Assembly: GCF_030269685.1 (NCBI RefSeq)
Contig: NZ_BSTT01000015.1
Coordinates: forward strand, 62,001 to 126,000
DNA length: 64,000 nt
Reading direction: 5' to 3'
Source of the DNA: Actinomycetospora sp. NBRC 106378
Lineage (GTDB): Bacteria > Actinomycetota > Actinomycetes > Mycobacteriales > Pseudonocardiaceae
The notes under the pieces are model-generated. The model made no database searches, was not told the DNA's origin, and saw nothing but the letters and a program-made list of their open reading frames with translations. The number at the start of each line of letters is the position of its first letter. Position 1 is the first letter of the stretch. This document shows, in pieces, positions 44,653 through 52,442 of this stretch. A program made the position numbers and the translations under genes.

Positions 44653-45771
44653 ATGAAGACCAAGGCTGCTGTCGTCTACGAGACCGGCAAGCCGATCGAG
44701 ATCGTCGAGCTCGACCTCGCGGGCCCGGAGGAGGGCGAGGTCCTCATCCGGTACACCCACGCCGGGCTCTGCCACTCCGACGTGCACATCGCCCACGGCG
44801 ACCTCGAGGCGCGGCTCCCGATGGTGCTGGGCCACGAGGGCGCGGGCATCATCGAGGAGGTCGGTCCGGGCGTCACGCGCGTGAAGCCGGGCGACCACGT
44901 CGTCTGCTCGTTCATCCCCAACTGCGGCGTCTGCCGCTGGTGCGCCACCGGCCAGCAGGCCATCTGCGACATGGGCGCGAACATCCTCTCCGGCGAGCTG
45001 CCCGGCGGCCGCTTCCCCTTCACCGGCCCCGGCCCGGAGAAGAACTACGGCGCGATGTGCATGATCGGCACGTTCAGCCAGTACGGGACGATCAGCCAGA
45101 CCTCCGTGGTCAAGGTCGAGGACGACCTGCCGCTGGACAAGGCCGTGCTCGTCGGCTGCGGCGTCCCCACCGGCTGGGGCTCGGCGGTCTACGCGGCCGA
45201 CGTGCAGCCCGGTGAGACGGTCATCGTCTCCGGCGTCGGCGGCATCGGCATCAACGCCGTGCAGGGCGCGCGCTTCGCGGGCGCGAAGAACCTCATCGCC
45301 GTGGACCCCCTGGAGAACAAGCGCGAGAAGGCCATGGAGCTCGGCGCCACGCACGCCGTCGGCTCGATCGAGGAGGCCGCCGACCTCGCGCGTCAGATGA
45401 CCAACGGCAACGGCGCGGACAAGGCCGTCGTGACGGCGGGCCTGGTCACCCAGGAGATCGTCACCGGCGCCTTCGACGCCATCGGCAAGGGCGGCACCGT
45501 CGTCCTCACCGGTCTCAACAAGCTGACCGAGACGAACGTCCAGCTGCCGGGCTCGATCATGACGCTGTTCAAGAAGACGGTGAAGGGCACGCTCTTCGGC
45601 GACTGCAACCCGACCACGGACATCCCCAAGATCCTGGGCATGTACCAGAGCGGGGACATCAAGCTCGACGAGCTCATCACGAAGACCTACACCCTGGAGC
45701 AGGTCAACGAGGGCTACGACGCCCTGCTCAACGGCGACAACGTCCGCGGCGTCCTGATCCACGAGCACTGA
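44653..45771 (+). CDS. NDMA-dependent alcohol dehydrogenase (zinc MDR)
   Basis: 372 aa. The catalytic zinc site is in GLCHSDVHIAHGDLEARLP and GHEGAGIIE; four structural Cys are in CGVCRWCATGQQAIC. NAD motif GVGGIGINAVQGAR follows. ICDMGANILSG and the overall pattern match the NDMA-dependent (mycofactocin-linked) group, where NADH stays bound and an external acceptor re-oxidises it. RBS GAGGAGGA precedes ATG 44653. It lies divergent from amt. Mycofactocin genes are not in the window. Confidence 0.85.
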   Translation: MKTKAAVVYETGKPIEIVELDLAGPEEGEVLIRYTHAGLCHSDVHIAHGDLEARLPMVLGHEGAGIIEEVGPGVTRVKPGDHVVCSFIPNCGVCRWCATGQQAICDMGANILSGELPGGRFPFTGPGPEKNYGAMCMIGTFSQYGTISQTSVVKVEDDLPLDKAVLVGCGVPTGWGSAVYAADVQPGETVIVSGVGGIGINAVQGARFAGAKNLIAVDPLENKREKAMELGATHAVGSIEEAADLARQMTNGNGADKAVVTAGLVTQEIVTGAFDAIGKGGTVVLTGLNKLTETNVQLPGSIMTLFKKTVKGTLFGDCNPTTDIPKILGMYQSGDIKLDELITKTYTLEQVNEGYDALLNGDNVRGVLIHEH

Positions 45772-45806
45772 GGGCGCCGAGCCCCCAGGAACGGAGTACG
45801 AGCACG

Positions 45807-46730
45807 TTGGCGGACACCGTCGCCACCGTCGGGCGCGGCCGGGAGACCGAACTCCTCCAGGCCGCGCTCGACGGCGGTACCCATGTCGTCCTCGAGGGCC
45901 CGCCGGGCACCGGGAAGTCGACGCTGCTCCGCGGCGTCGCGCACTCCCGCAGCATCGGCTTCCACTTCGTCGAGGGGAACGCCGAGCTGACGCCGGCGCG
46001 GTTGGTCGGGCACTTCGACCCGGCCCGCGTGCTGGCCGACGGCTACGTCGAGGAGATCTTCGTCGACGGGCCGTTGGTGTCGGCGCTGCGCGAGGGCGGG
46101 CTGCTCTACATCGAGGAGCTCAACCGCGTCCCCGAGGAGACCCTGAACGTCCTCATCACGGTGATGAGCGAGGGTGAGCTGCACGTGCCCCGGCTGGGGC
46201 GCATCGCCGCGGAGCCCGGCTTCCGCATGGTCGCGGCGATGAACCCGTACGACGCGGTCGGCACCGCCCGGATCTCCGCGGCGCTGCACGACCGCACCTG
46301 CCGGATCGCCATGGGCTACCAGTCCGCGGCGGACGAGACGCAGATCGTGGCGGGGCGGGCCCCGGTGACCCCCGACGGCTGGCGCGAGAAGGCCGTCGAC
46401 CTGGTCCGCCGGACCCGGGAGCACAAGGACCTGCGCAGCGGCTCGTCGGTGCGCGGCGCCATCGACCTCGCGCGGGTCACCGTGTCGCTGGCCGCCGCCC
46501 GCGACCGGGCGGTCGACGACTGGCGGGTCGGGCTCGACGCCGCCACCGTCGCGCTGTCGGGTCGCATCAAGGTGATCGAGTCGGCCCGGCGCACGCCCGA
46601 GGAGGTCATCCGCGAGCTCTACGAGGCGGTGTTCGGGCGGGAGCCGTCGGAGTCCGACCCGAGCCAGGACTCCGGGGACGATGATGCGTCGGGGGGAGCC
46701 AGAGCCCGCCCGGCGCGGGCAGCGGGGTAG
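45807..46730 (+). CDS. MoxR-type AAA+ ATPase
   Basis: 307 aa. Walker A GPPGTGKST near residue 35, Walker B LLYIEELNR near 95, sensor 1 (MVAAMNPYDAVGT), and a C-terminal acidic tail. MoxR ATPases remodel or load cofactors, paired with VWA proteins, and a VWA-domain gene follows. TTG 45807 with upstream GGAACGGAG is the annotated start; no ATG or GTG fits better. The stop is inside the start region of the next gene. Confidence 0.8.
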   Translation: MADTVATVGRGRETELLQAALDGGTHVVLEGPPGTGKSTLLRGVAHSRSIGFHFVEGNAELTPARLVGHFDPARVLADGYVEEIFVDGPLVSALREGGLLYIEELNRVPEETLNVLITVMSEGELHVPRLGRIAAEPGFRMVAAMNPYDAVGTARISAALHDRTCRIAMGYQSAADETQIVAGRAPVTPDGWREKAVDLVRRTREHKDLRSGSSVRGAIDLARVTVSLAAARDRAVDDWRVGLDAATVALSGRIKVIESARRTPEEVIRELYEAVFGREPSESDPSQDSGDDDASGGARARPARAAG

Positions 46731-46807
46731 ACCGGCCGTCCCGGCAGAAGGCGGCGCCCACGACGTCCCGCTCGGACCTCGCGCGTCGGCACGAGGACTT
46801 CGAGTCG

Positions 46808-47632
46808 GTGTCCCCGCAGGTCGGGGAGATCGACCAGGAGGCCTTCGACGCGCTGATGCGCGAGGACCCGGGTGCGGCGATGGAGCTCCTCGTCGACCTG
46901 ACGAAGGCGACCGACGAGACGCTGCGGGAGAAGGCCCGCCGACTGGCGGGCACGATCCTGCTCGAGCGTTCCAAGGTCGGGCCGTCGCGGGCCCGGGGGT
47001 CCTCGAAGCTCCGGCTCCGCCCGGCCGACCGGGGCGGGGACCTCGACGTCGACGCGTCGATGGAGGCCCTCACCGAGGCGCACGCGGGGGGTCTGCCGCC
47101 GCACCTCGAGGACCTGTACGCCGTCGACTGGGCCCAGCCGGGGATCGCGCTGTGCCTGCTCGTCGACACCTCGGGGTCGATGACGGGCGGCCGGCTCGCG
47201 GCGGCCGCCCTCACCGCGGCCGCGTGCGCGTGGCGGGCGCCGGAGGAGTTCGCGGTGGTGTCCTTCGAGCGGGAGGCGACGGTACAGCGCGGGCTGCACC
47301 AGCCGACCCCGCCGGAGACGCTGGTCGACCAGCTCCTGGCCCTGCGGGGGCACGGCGTCACGGGGCTGTCGGCCGCGATGCGGTCGGCCGCCGACCAGCT
47401 CGTGGCGGCCCGGTCGTCGCGTCGGGTGACCGTGCTGCTCTCCGACTGCCGGTCCACCGACGACAAGGACCCGATCCCGCTCGCGGCGTCCCTGGACGAG
47501 CTGCTGATCCTCGCGCCGGCCGACGACGCGTCGGACGCCGTCGCGCTGGCCGAGGCGGTCGGCGCACGGGTGGAGACGATGGCCGACCCGTCGGACGCCC
47601 CGGCCGCCCTGGCGAGGCTGCTCGACGCGTAG
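46808..47632 (+). CDS. VWA (von Willebrand A) domain protein, apparent N-terminal frame problem
   Basis: 274 aa from GTG 46808. The MIDAS motif DTSGSM near residue 120 and TGLSAAM further on define a VWA domain of the CoxE-like group, partner of MoxR. Protein-like sequence in the same frame continues upstream (SRSDLARRHEDFES) without any start codon down to a stop at 46682. An ATG pair at 46681/46684 would join this frame only if one base were removed, and a G6 run (46691-46696) lies between. So either translation starts at 46808 or a frameshift exists. Confidence 0.7.
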   Translation: MSPQVGEIDQEAFDALMREDPGAAMELLVDLTKATDETLREKARRLAGTILLERSKVGPSRARGSSKLRLRPADRGGDLDVDASMEALTEAHAGGLPPHLEDLYAVDWAQPGIALCLLVDTSGSMTGGRLAAAALTAAACAWRAPEEFAVVSFEREATVQRGLHQPTPPETLVDQLLALRGHGVTGLSAAMRSAADQLVAARSSRRVTVLLSDCRSTDDKDPIPLAASLDELLILAPADDASDAVALAEAVGARVETMADPSDAPAALARLLDA

Positions 47633-47644
47633 GTGGCTTCGCCC

Positions 47645-47686
47645 TGTGAGTACTTTTCCGTGTCCCGGCACGGAAAAGTACTCACA
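47645..47686. terminator. Perfect 18-bp palindrome between VWA and carrier-protein genes
   Basis: TGTGAGTACTTTTCCGTG and its exact complement around TCCCGG. It is notably AT-richer than its surroundings. It lies between convergent gene ends, so a two-way terminator is the simplest reading; a dispersed repeat is another. Confidence 0.7.
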
Positions 47687-47700
47687 GACGCGGAGCGCAC

Positions 47701-47961
47701 CTAGGCCGGCTCGGCGCCCATCTCGGCGAGGAAGTCCGCCATCGACGCGACCGAGCGGAACCGCTCGATGTCGAAGTCGTCGAGTGGCAGCTGCACGCCG
47801 AAGGTCTCCTCGAGCGCGACGATCAGCGTCACGAGCGCGAGCGAGTCGATGAGCCCGGCCTCGAGGAGGTCCTCGTCGACCGAGGGGACGTCGATCCCGG
47901 CGCGGTCGCTCACCACGTCCGCCACCTGGGCACGGAGCGCGGCCGTGGTCTCGGTCAACAT
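47701..47961 (-). CDS. Acyl/peptidyl carrier protein
   Basis: 86 aa. Four-helix carrier with the phosphopantetheine serine in LIDSLALVTLIVALEE near residue 41. Sequence QLPLDDFDIERFRSVASMADFL is typical of helix 3/4. The ATG at 47961 shares its A with the stop of the adenylation gene (TGATG), so the two are made together. It would carry the amino acid activated by that enzyme. Last gene of the cluster before a strong palindrome. Confidence 0.85.
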   Translation of the reverse strand: MLTETTAALRAQVADVVSDRAGIDVPSVDEDLLEAGLIDSLALVTLIVALEETFGVQLPLDDFDIERFRSVASMADFLAEMGAEPA

Positions 47962-49547
47962 CACTCGCTCTCCTTCGGGGCCGGCCGGAAGCGCTCCCGC
48001 AGCACCGGCCGATCGATCTTTCCGTTCACGTTCTTGGGCAGCTCGTCGAGCACGTCCCACTTCGCCGGCACCATGTAGCGCGGCAGCAGGGCCGTGACCG
48101 CGCGCCGCATGTCGTTCACGGGCAGGGATGCCCCGGCCGCGACGGAGTACGCGCAGCAGATCGTCGTGCCCTCGAACCCGCCGAGGTCGACGCCGACCAC
48201 CGCGCACTCCTTGACCCCGGTCACTGTGTTGACCGCGGTCTCGACCTCGCCGAGCTCGATCCGGTACCCGCGCGACTTGATCTGCGAGTCGGTCCGGCCG
48301 AGGAAGTGCACGACGCCCTCGTCGTCGACCCGCGCGAGGTCACCGGTCTTGTAGATCCGCCGGCCGTCGGGCCCGGTGACGAACGCGGCGTCGGTCTTCT
48401 CCTGGTCGCGCCAGTAGCCCGGCGACAGCCCGACCCCGCCGATGTACAGCTCGCCGATCTCCCCGACCGGGGCCGGGGCGCCGTCCTCCAGCACGATCAG
48501 CGACTCGCCCGCGCACGGCACCCCGATCGGCACCGGCACGGACTCGTCGGCCGGCACGGCGGGGACGTCGTGGTACGACGACGCGATCGTCGCCTCGGTG
48601 GGCCCGTAGAGGTTGGTGAACCGCACGTGCGGCAGCTTCCGCATCCAGTGCGCGAGGATCGGCGTCGGCAGCACCTCGCCGCACCACAGCAGGCGCTCGA
48701 GGGCCGGGAAGTCGTGTTCGGCGACGGCCTCGAACCGCGCCAGGTAGGTGAGCACCGAGGGCACCGAGAACCACTGCGTCAGCTGGCGGTCGCGGATGAA
48801 CGCGGCGGTCTTCCGGGCGTCGAGACCCAGCGACGCCGGCACGAGGTGCAGCTCCGCGCCGGCCGCGAGCGTGGCGTAGATGTCGAACGTCGACAGGTCG
48901 AAGTGCAGGGGCGGGTGCGCGGAGATGCGGTCGCCCGGCTTCGTGCCGAAGTGCCCGAGGGCCCAGTCGACGAACGCCGACACCATGTCGTGCGTGATCA
49001 TCACGCCCTTCGGGATCCCGGTGGAGCCCGAGGTGAAGAGCAGGTGCGCGAGGGGGTCCTTCCCGGGGACGCTGCCGGGTCGGGTCGCGTCGAGCGCTTC
49101 GATGTCCGACCGGGAGAACGCGGAGGTGAACCGCTCCCCCTCGAGGGGCGACTCCAGCGACCCGACCGTGAGGTCCGAGAGCCCCTCGGCGACCAGGCCG
49201 TCGACGAGCTTCGTGGCCGTGGCGTCGGCCAGCAGCACCGACGGCTCGGCGGAGCGGATGATGCGGGCGACCCGGGTCGCCGGCGACGCCGAGTCGACCG
49301 GCACGTAGACCGCACCGGCCTTCAGCGTGCCGATCAGTGAGGCGATGGTCCACGGCGTCTTGGCCGCGAGCACGCCGACCCGGTCGCCCGGGGCCACGCC
49401 CCGGTCGACGAGCATCGTGGCGATGCGGTCGGTGACGGCGTCGAGCTCGGCGTAGGTCAGCCGCTCCACGCCGTCCGGACCGATCAGCGCCGTCGACCCC
49501 GGCGACCGCTCGGCCGAGGCGACGAGGAGGTCCTCGAGACGGGTCAT
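47961..49547 (-). CDS. Stand-alone amino-acid adenylation enzyme
   Basis: 528 aa, one adenylation domain without condensation or carrier parts. Core motifs: LLFTSGSTGIPKGVMITH (A3), FDLSTFDIY (A4, with the Asp that contacts an amino group), NLYGPTEAT (A5), YKTGDLARV (A7), SRGYRIELGEVE (A8) and the NGKID lysine (A10). Architecture resembles DltA and free NRPS loaders. It would load an amino acid on the adjacent carrier protein. Substrate not predicted. ATG 49547 overlaps the upstream stop (ATGA). Confidence 0.85.
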   Translation of the reverse strand: MTRLEDLLVASAERSPGSTALIGPDGVERLTYAELDAVTDRIATMLVDRGVAPGDRVGVLAAKTPWTIASLIGTLKAGAVYVPVDSASPATRVARIIRSAEPSVLLADATATKLVDGLVAEGLSDLTVGSLESPLEGERFTSAFSRSDIEALDATRPGSVPGKDPLAHLLFTSGSTGIPKGVMITHDMVSAFVDWALGHFGTKPGDRISAHPPLHFDLSTFDIYATLAAGAELHLVPASLGLDARKTAAFIRDRQLTQWFSVPSVLTYLARFEAVAEHDFPALERLLWCGEVLPTPILAHWMRKLPHVRFTNLYGPTEATIASSYHDVPAVPADESVPVPIGVPCAGESLIVLEDGAPAPVGEIGELYIGGVGLSPGYWRDQEKTDAAFVTGPDGRRIYKTGDLARVDDEGVVHFLGRTDSQIKSRGYRIELGEVETAVNTVTGVKECAVVGVDLGGFEGTTICCAYSVAAGASLPVNDMRRAVTALLPRYMVPAKWDVLDELPKNVNGKIDRPVLRERFRPAPKESE

Positions 49548-50557
49548 CGCGGGACGACCCCCGCCCGGCGGAACACCTCGCCGATGTGGTCGAGCTCCTC
49601 GGCCGACGGCGGGATGTCCAGCACGAAGACCCGCGTGCCCTGCGCCGCGTAGTGCGCGATCGCGGCGGCGACGCGGTCGTAGGAGCCGACCAGGTACGGG
49701 CAGAAGGTCTGGTAGTTCTGGAACGGCCCGAGCCAGAACGGGTCGGGCTCGCCGGAGCCGTCGTCGACGACCTCCTGGCCGCGAGCGGCCTCCGAGAGCT
49801 GCGCGTGCCACGACGAGTCACTGGCGCGCATCGCCATCGAGTGCGCGATCTGTCCGCGGCGGTCGGTGGGGAACCGCTCCTCGGCGACCTTCCAGGCGTC
49901 GGCCGTGTCCTCGCGCGCGACGATCCCGACCCGGACACCCCCGCCGTCGGGAGCCTCCCCGGTCTCGCGCCCGAGCGGCTCGGGGTAGCGGATCGGCACC
50001 GCACCGAGCGCCTCGGCGGCGGCACGCCCGGCCGGGGACGACCCGGAGATCAGCACCTCCGGCATCAGCTCGGCCGGCAGCGCGGGCGCGAGGCGCAGGT
50101 TGTGCACCTGGTGCCAGCGACCCTCGTGGGTGACCGTCTCCCCGCGGAGCAGGGCCATCAGGATCTGCGTGTACTCGGTGGTGCGGGCGTAGCGGTCGTC
50201 GTGCTCGGTGGGGTCGCCGAGCGCGAGGAGGTCGTTGCGGAACCCGCCGGCCAGCATGTTGAGGTGCACCGCCCGGCCGTGCAGGTAGCCGAGCGAGCTG
50301 ACCATCGACGCCGCGGTGAACGGGTGCATGTACACCGGCTGCACCGCGACCAGCGGCGCGAGCCGCTCGGTGGCGGCGATGGCGTGCTGCGCGACGAGCC
50401 ACGGGTCGGCGATGCCGTTGTCGGTGTAGACGAGCATCCCCGTGCAGCCCGCGGCCTCGCTCCAGCGCGCCACCTCGGCGACCGCCTGCGCGTACTCCCC
50501 CGTCGGCACGTCCTTCGACTGCGGGCAGGTGGAGTAGATCTGGACCCCACCGGTCAC
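49544..50557 (-). CDS. LLM-class flavin-dependent monooxygenase
   Basis: 337 aa, luciferase-like TIM barrel. N-terminal VQIYSTCPQSKDVPTGEYAQAV, VAVQPVYMHPFTAASMVSSLGYL, and LNMLAGGFRNDLLALGD are typical of the alkanesulfonate-monooxygenase-like branch. It uses reduced FMN or F420. In NRPS-like clusters such enzymes oxidise carrier-bound intermediates, which suggests N- or C-oxidation here. GTG 50557 overlaps the carbamoyltransferase stop; GGAGGGG lies upstream. Confidence 0.8.
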   Translation of the reverse strand: MTGGVQIYSTCPQSKDVPTGEYAQAVAEVARWSEAAGCTGMLVYTDNGIADPWLVAQHAIAATERLAPLVAVQPVYMHPFTAASMVSSLGYLHGRAVHLNMLAGGFRNDLLALGDPTEHDDRYARTTEYTQILMALLRGETVTHEGRWHQVHNLRLAPALPAELMPEVLISGSSPAGRAAAEALGAVPIRYPEPLGRETGEAPDGGGVRVGIVAREDTADAWKVAEERFPTDRRGQIAHSMAMRASDSSWHAQLSEAARGQEVVDDGSGEPDPFWLGPFQNYQTFCPYLVGSYDRVAAAIAHYAAQGTRVFVLDIPPSAEELDHIGEVFRRAGVVPR

Positions 50558-52326
50558 GACGGGGTCCCCTCCACCACGAATCCCTCGATGTAGAGGCGGT
50601 CGAGCGCGATCCGTGCGAAGGTGTCGACGGCCGTCGCCGGGTCCATGATCAGCGGCTGGCCCTTGACGTTGAACGACGTGTTCACGACGCAGCCGGTGCC
50701 CGTCCGGTCCCGGACCTTCTCCAGCAGCGACGCGAACGTCGGGTTGAGGCCCGGCGTCACGGTCTGGATCCGCGCCGAGTCGTCCTCGTGGACGATGCCC
50801 GACAGCGCCGCCTTGGCCTCCGGGCGGACGTGCGCGGTGCAGAGCATGTAGTGGTCGGGGTCGAAGCCGCGGGTGACGAAGAGCCGGTCGCGGTCGTCGA
50901 CGTGCACGGCCGGCGCGAACGGACGGAACGCCTCGCGGAACTTGACCGCGGAGTTGATCCGGTCCTTGATCCGGTCGCCGTCGGGCCGGGCGACGATCGA
51001 GCGGTTGCCCAGCGCCCGCGGCCCGAACTCCATCCGCCCGTGGAACACGGCGATGATCCGGTCGGCGGCGATGTCGTCCGCGGCGGCGGCGAGGTACTCG
51101 TCGGTCATCCCGACCTCGCGCCACTGCAGGTCGGGGCGCGCCTGCAGGACCGCGCGCACGTCGTCGGCGGAGTAGCGCGCGCCCAGGTACGGGTCGAACG
51201 GCGTCGCGACCGGCTGCAGGTCCTCCGCGACCGCGTAGGCGGCGCCGAGGGCGGTGCCGTCGTCGCCGGAGGCCGGCTGCACGAACAGGGCCTGCAGCGC
51301 CGGGAGGTCGGCGATCGACTGGTTGGACTTGCAGTTGAGGAACGTGCCGCCCGCGAGGGCCAGGTTCGTCTCGCCGGTCTTCTCCAGCCAGTGCCCCACG
51401 AGGTCCACCAGCAGGTCGGTCAGGCGCTCCTGCATCGACGCGGCGAAGTCGGCCTCGTCGCGCTGGATCGAACCGTCGGGCTTCGCCGGCGTGAAGGTCT
51501 GCTCCTCGAGCAGCGCCCGCGCGTGCGGGTAGCCGTGCTCGGCGTCGGCGAGTGCCCCGCTCGGCCAGTCGATCACGACGCTGCCCTTGTCATGATCGAA
51601 TCGCGTGAGCTTCTGGAACACCTCGCGATAACGCGACGGGTCGCCGTAGGGCGCGAGGCCCATGACCTTGTACTCGTCGTTGTTGAACTGGAATCCGAGG
51701 AAGCGGGTGCCGATCGAGTACAGGATTCCCAGCGACGACGCGATCGGCTGCGTGTGCAGCTTCTCCAGTTCCGTCGCCGGCCCTTCCCCGTCGCCGCGCC
51801 CGCCCCGGGAGAACCGGAAGATCGACAACGAGTCGACCTCGCCCATGCCGTCGGAGACGACGGCGAGGCCGCGGTCGAACCCACTGGGGACGATGGCGGA
51901 GAGCGCGTGCGCGCGGTGGTGCTCGACGGGGGTCAGCGTCGCGGCGAGCTGCGGCCAGCCGGCGTCGGTGAGGGCGTCACGCACCGTCTGCGAACTCAGC
52001 ACCTCGTCGAAGTACTGCCTGGCGAGCACGAACGCCCGCCGGTGCCGGTCGTAGTCGAACCCGTGGGCGACCACGTCGACGTCGTCGGCGGCCACGCCCG
52101 CCTCCGCCAGGCACCACGCGATGGCCTGGCGGGGCAGCGCCCCGGTGCCCTTGTCACCGTCGAAGCGCTCCTCGGAGGCCGCGGCGACGAGCACACCGTC
52201 GACGATGATCGCGGCGGCGCTGTCGAGACCCTGGGTGATGCGTGCATCGAGGGGGTCGATGTCCGGATTCGTCTCGCGGAGTCTCCGCTGGGAATTCGGG
52301 AGACCGCTGAGTCCGAGAACGATCAT
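50554..52326 (-). CDS. NodU/CmcH/TobZ-family carbamoyltransferase
   Basis: 590 aa. N-terminal Kae1-like part with LGLSGLPNSQ, HHRAHALSAI (metal histidines near residue 145) and a glycine-rich DGTALGAAYAV; C-terminal YrdC-like segment with GCVVNTSFNVKGQPLIMDP. These enzymes use carbamoyl phosphate and ATP to carbamoylate a hydroxyl on a sugar or a natural product (NodU, TobZ, novobiocin NovN). ATG 52326 has GGAGGG upstream; the alternative 13 codons earlier does not. The gap of 116 bp to the glycosyltransferase gene may hold a second promoter. Confidence 0.88.
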   Translation of the reverse strand: MIVLGLSGLPNSQRRLRETNPDIDPLDARITQGLDSAAAIIVDGVLVAAASEERFDGDKGTGALPRQAIAWCLAEAGVAADDVDVVAHGFDYDRHRRAFVLARQYFDEVLSSQTVRDALTDAGWPQLAATLTPVEHHRAHALSAIVPSGFDRGLAVVSDGMGEVDSLSIFRFSRGGRGDGEGPATELEKLHTQPIASSLGILYSIGTRFLGFQFNNDEYKVMGLAPYGDPSRYREVFQKLTRFDHDKGSVVIDWPSGALADAEHGYPHARALLEEQTFTPAKPDGSIQRDEADFAASMQERLTDLLVDLVGHWLEKTGETNLALAGGTFLNCKSNQSIADLPALQALFVQPASGDDGTALGAAYAVAEDLQPVATPFDPYLGARYSADDVRAVLQARPDLQWREVGMTDEYLAAAADDIAADRIIAVFHGRMEFGPRALGNRSIVARPDGDRIKDRINSAVKFREAFRPFAPAVHVDDRDRLFVTRGFDPDHYMLCTAHVRPEAKAALSGIVHEDDSARIQTVTPGLNPTFASLLEKVRDRTGTGCVVNTSFNVKGQPLIMDPATAVDTFARIALDRLYIEGFVVEGTPS

Positions 52327-52442
52327 CGACTGGCCCTCCACGGCGACGTGCGGATGTTCTCCCACTATGACGTGCGAGCACGCTCCCGGTTCATCGGGGG
52401 GTCACCGATGTCCGATTCACGAGGTCGGGGCAGACGCGCCTT

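Noticed and set aside
46681-47649. 322-aa ORF starting at the ATG pair 46681
   Set aside because: Past the first ~25 codons it reads in the wrong frame across the VWA domain; the MIDAS motif is in the other frame.
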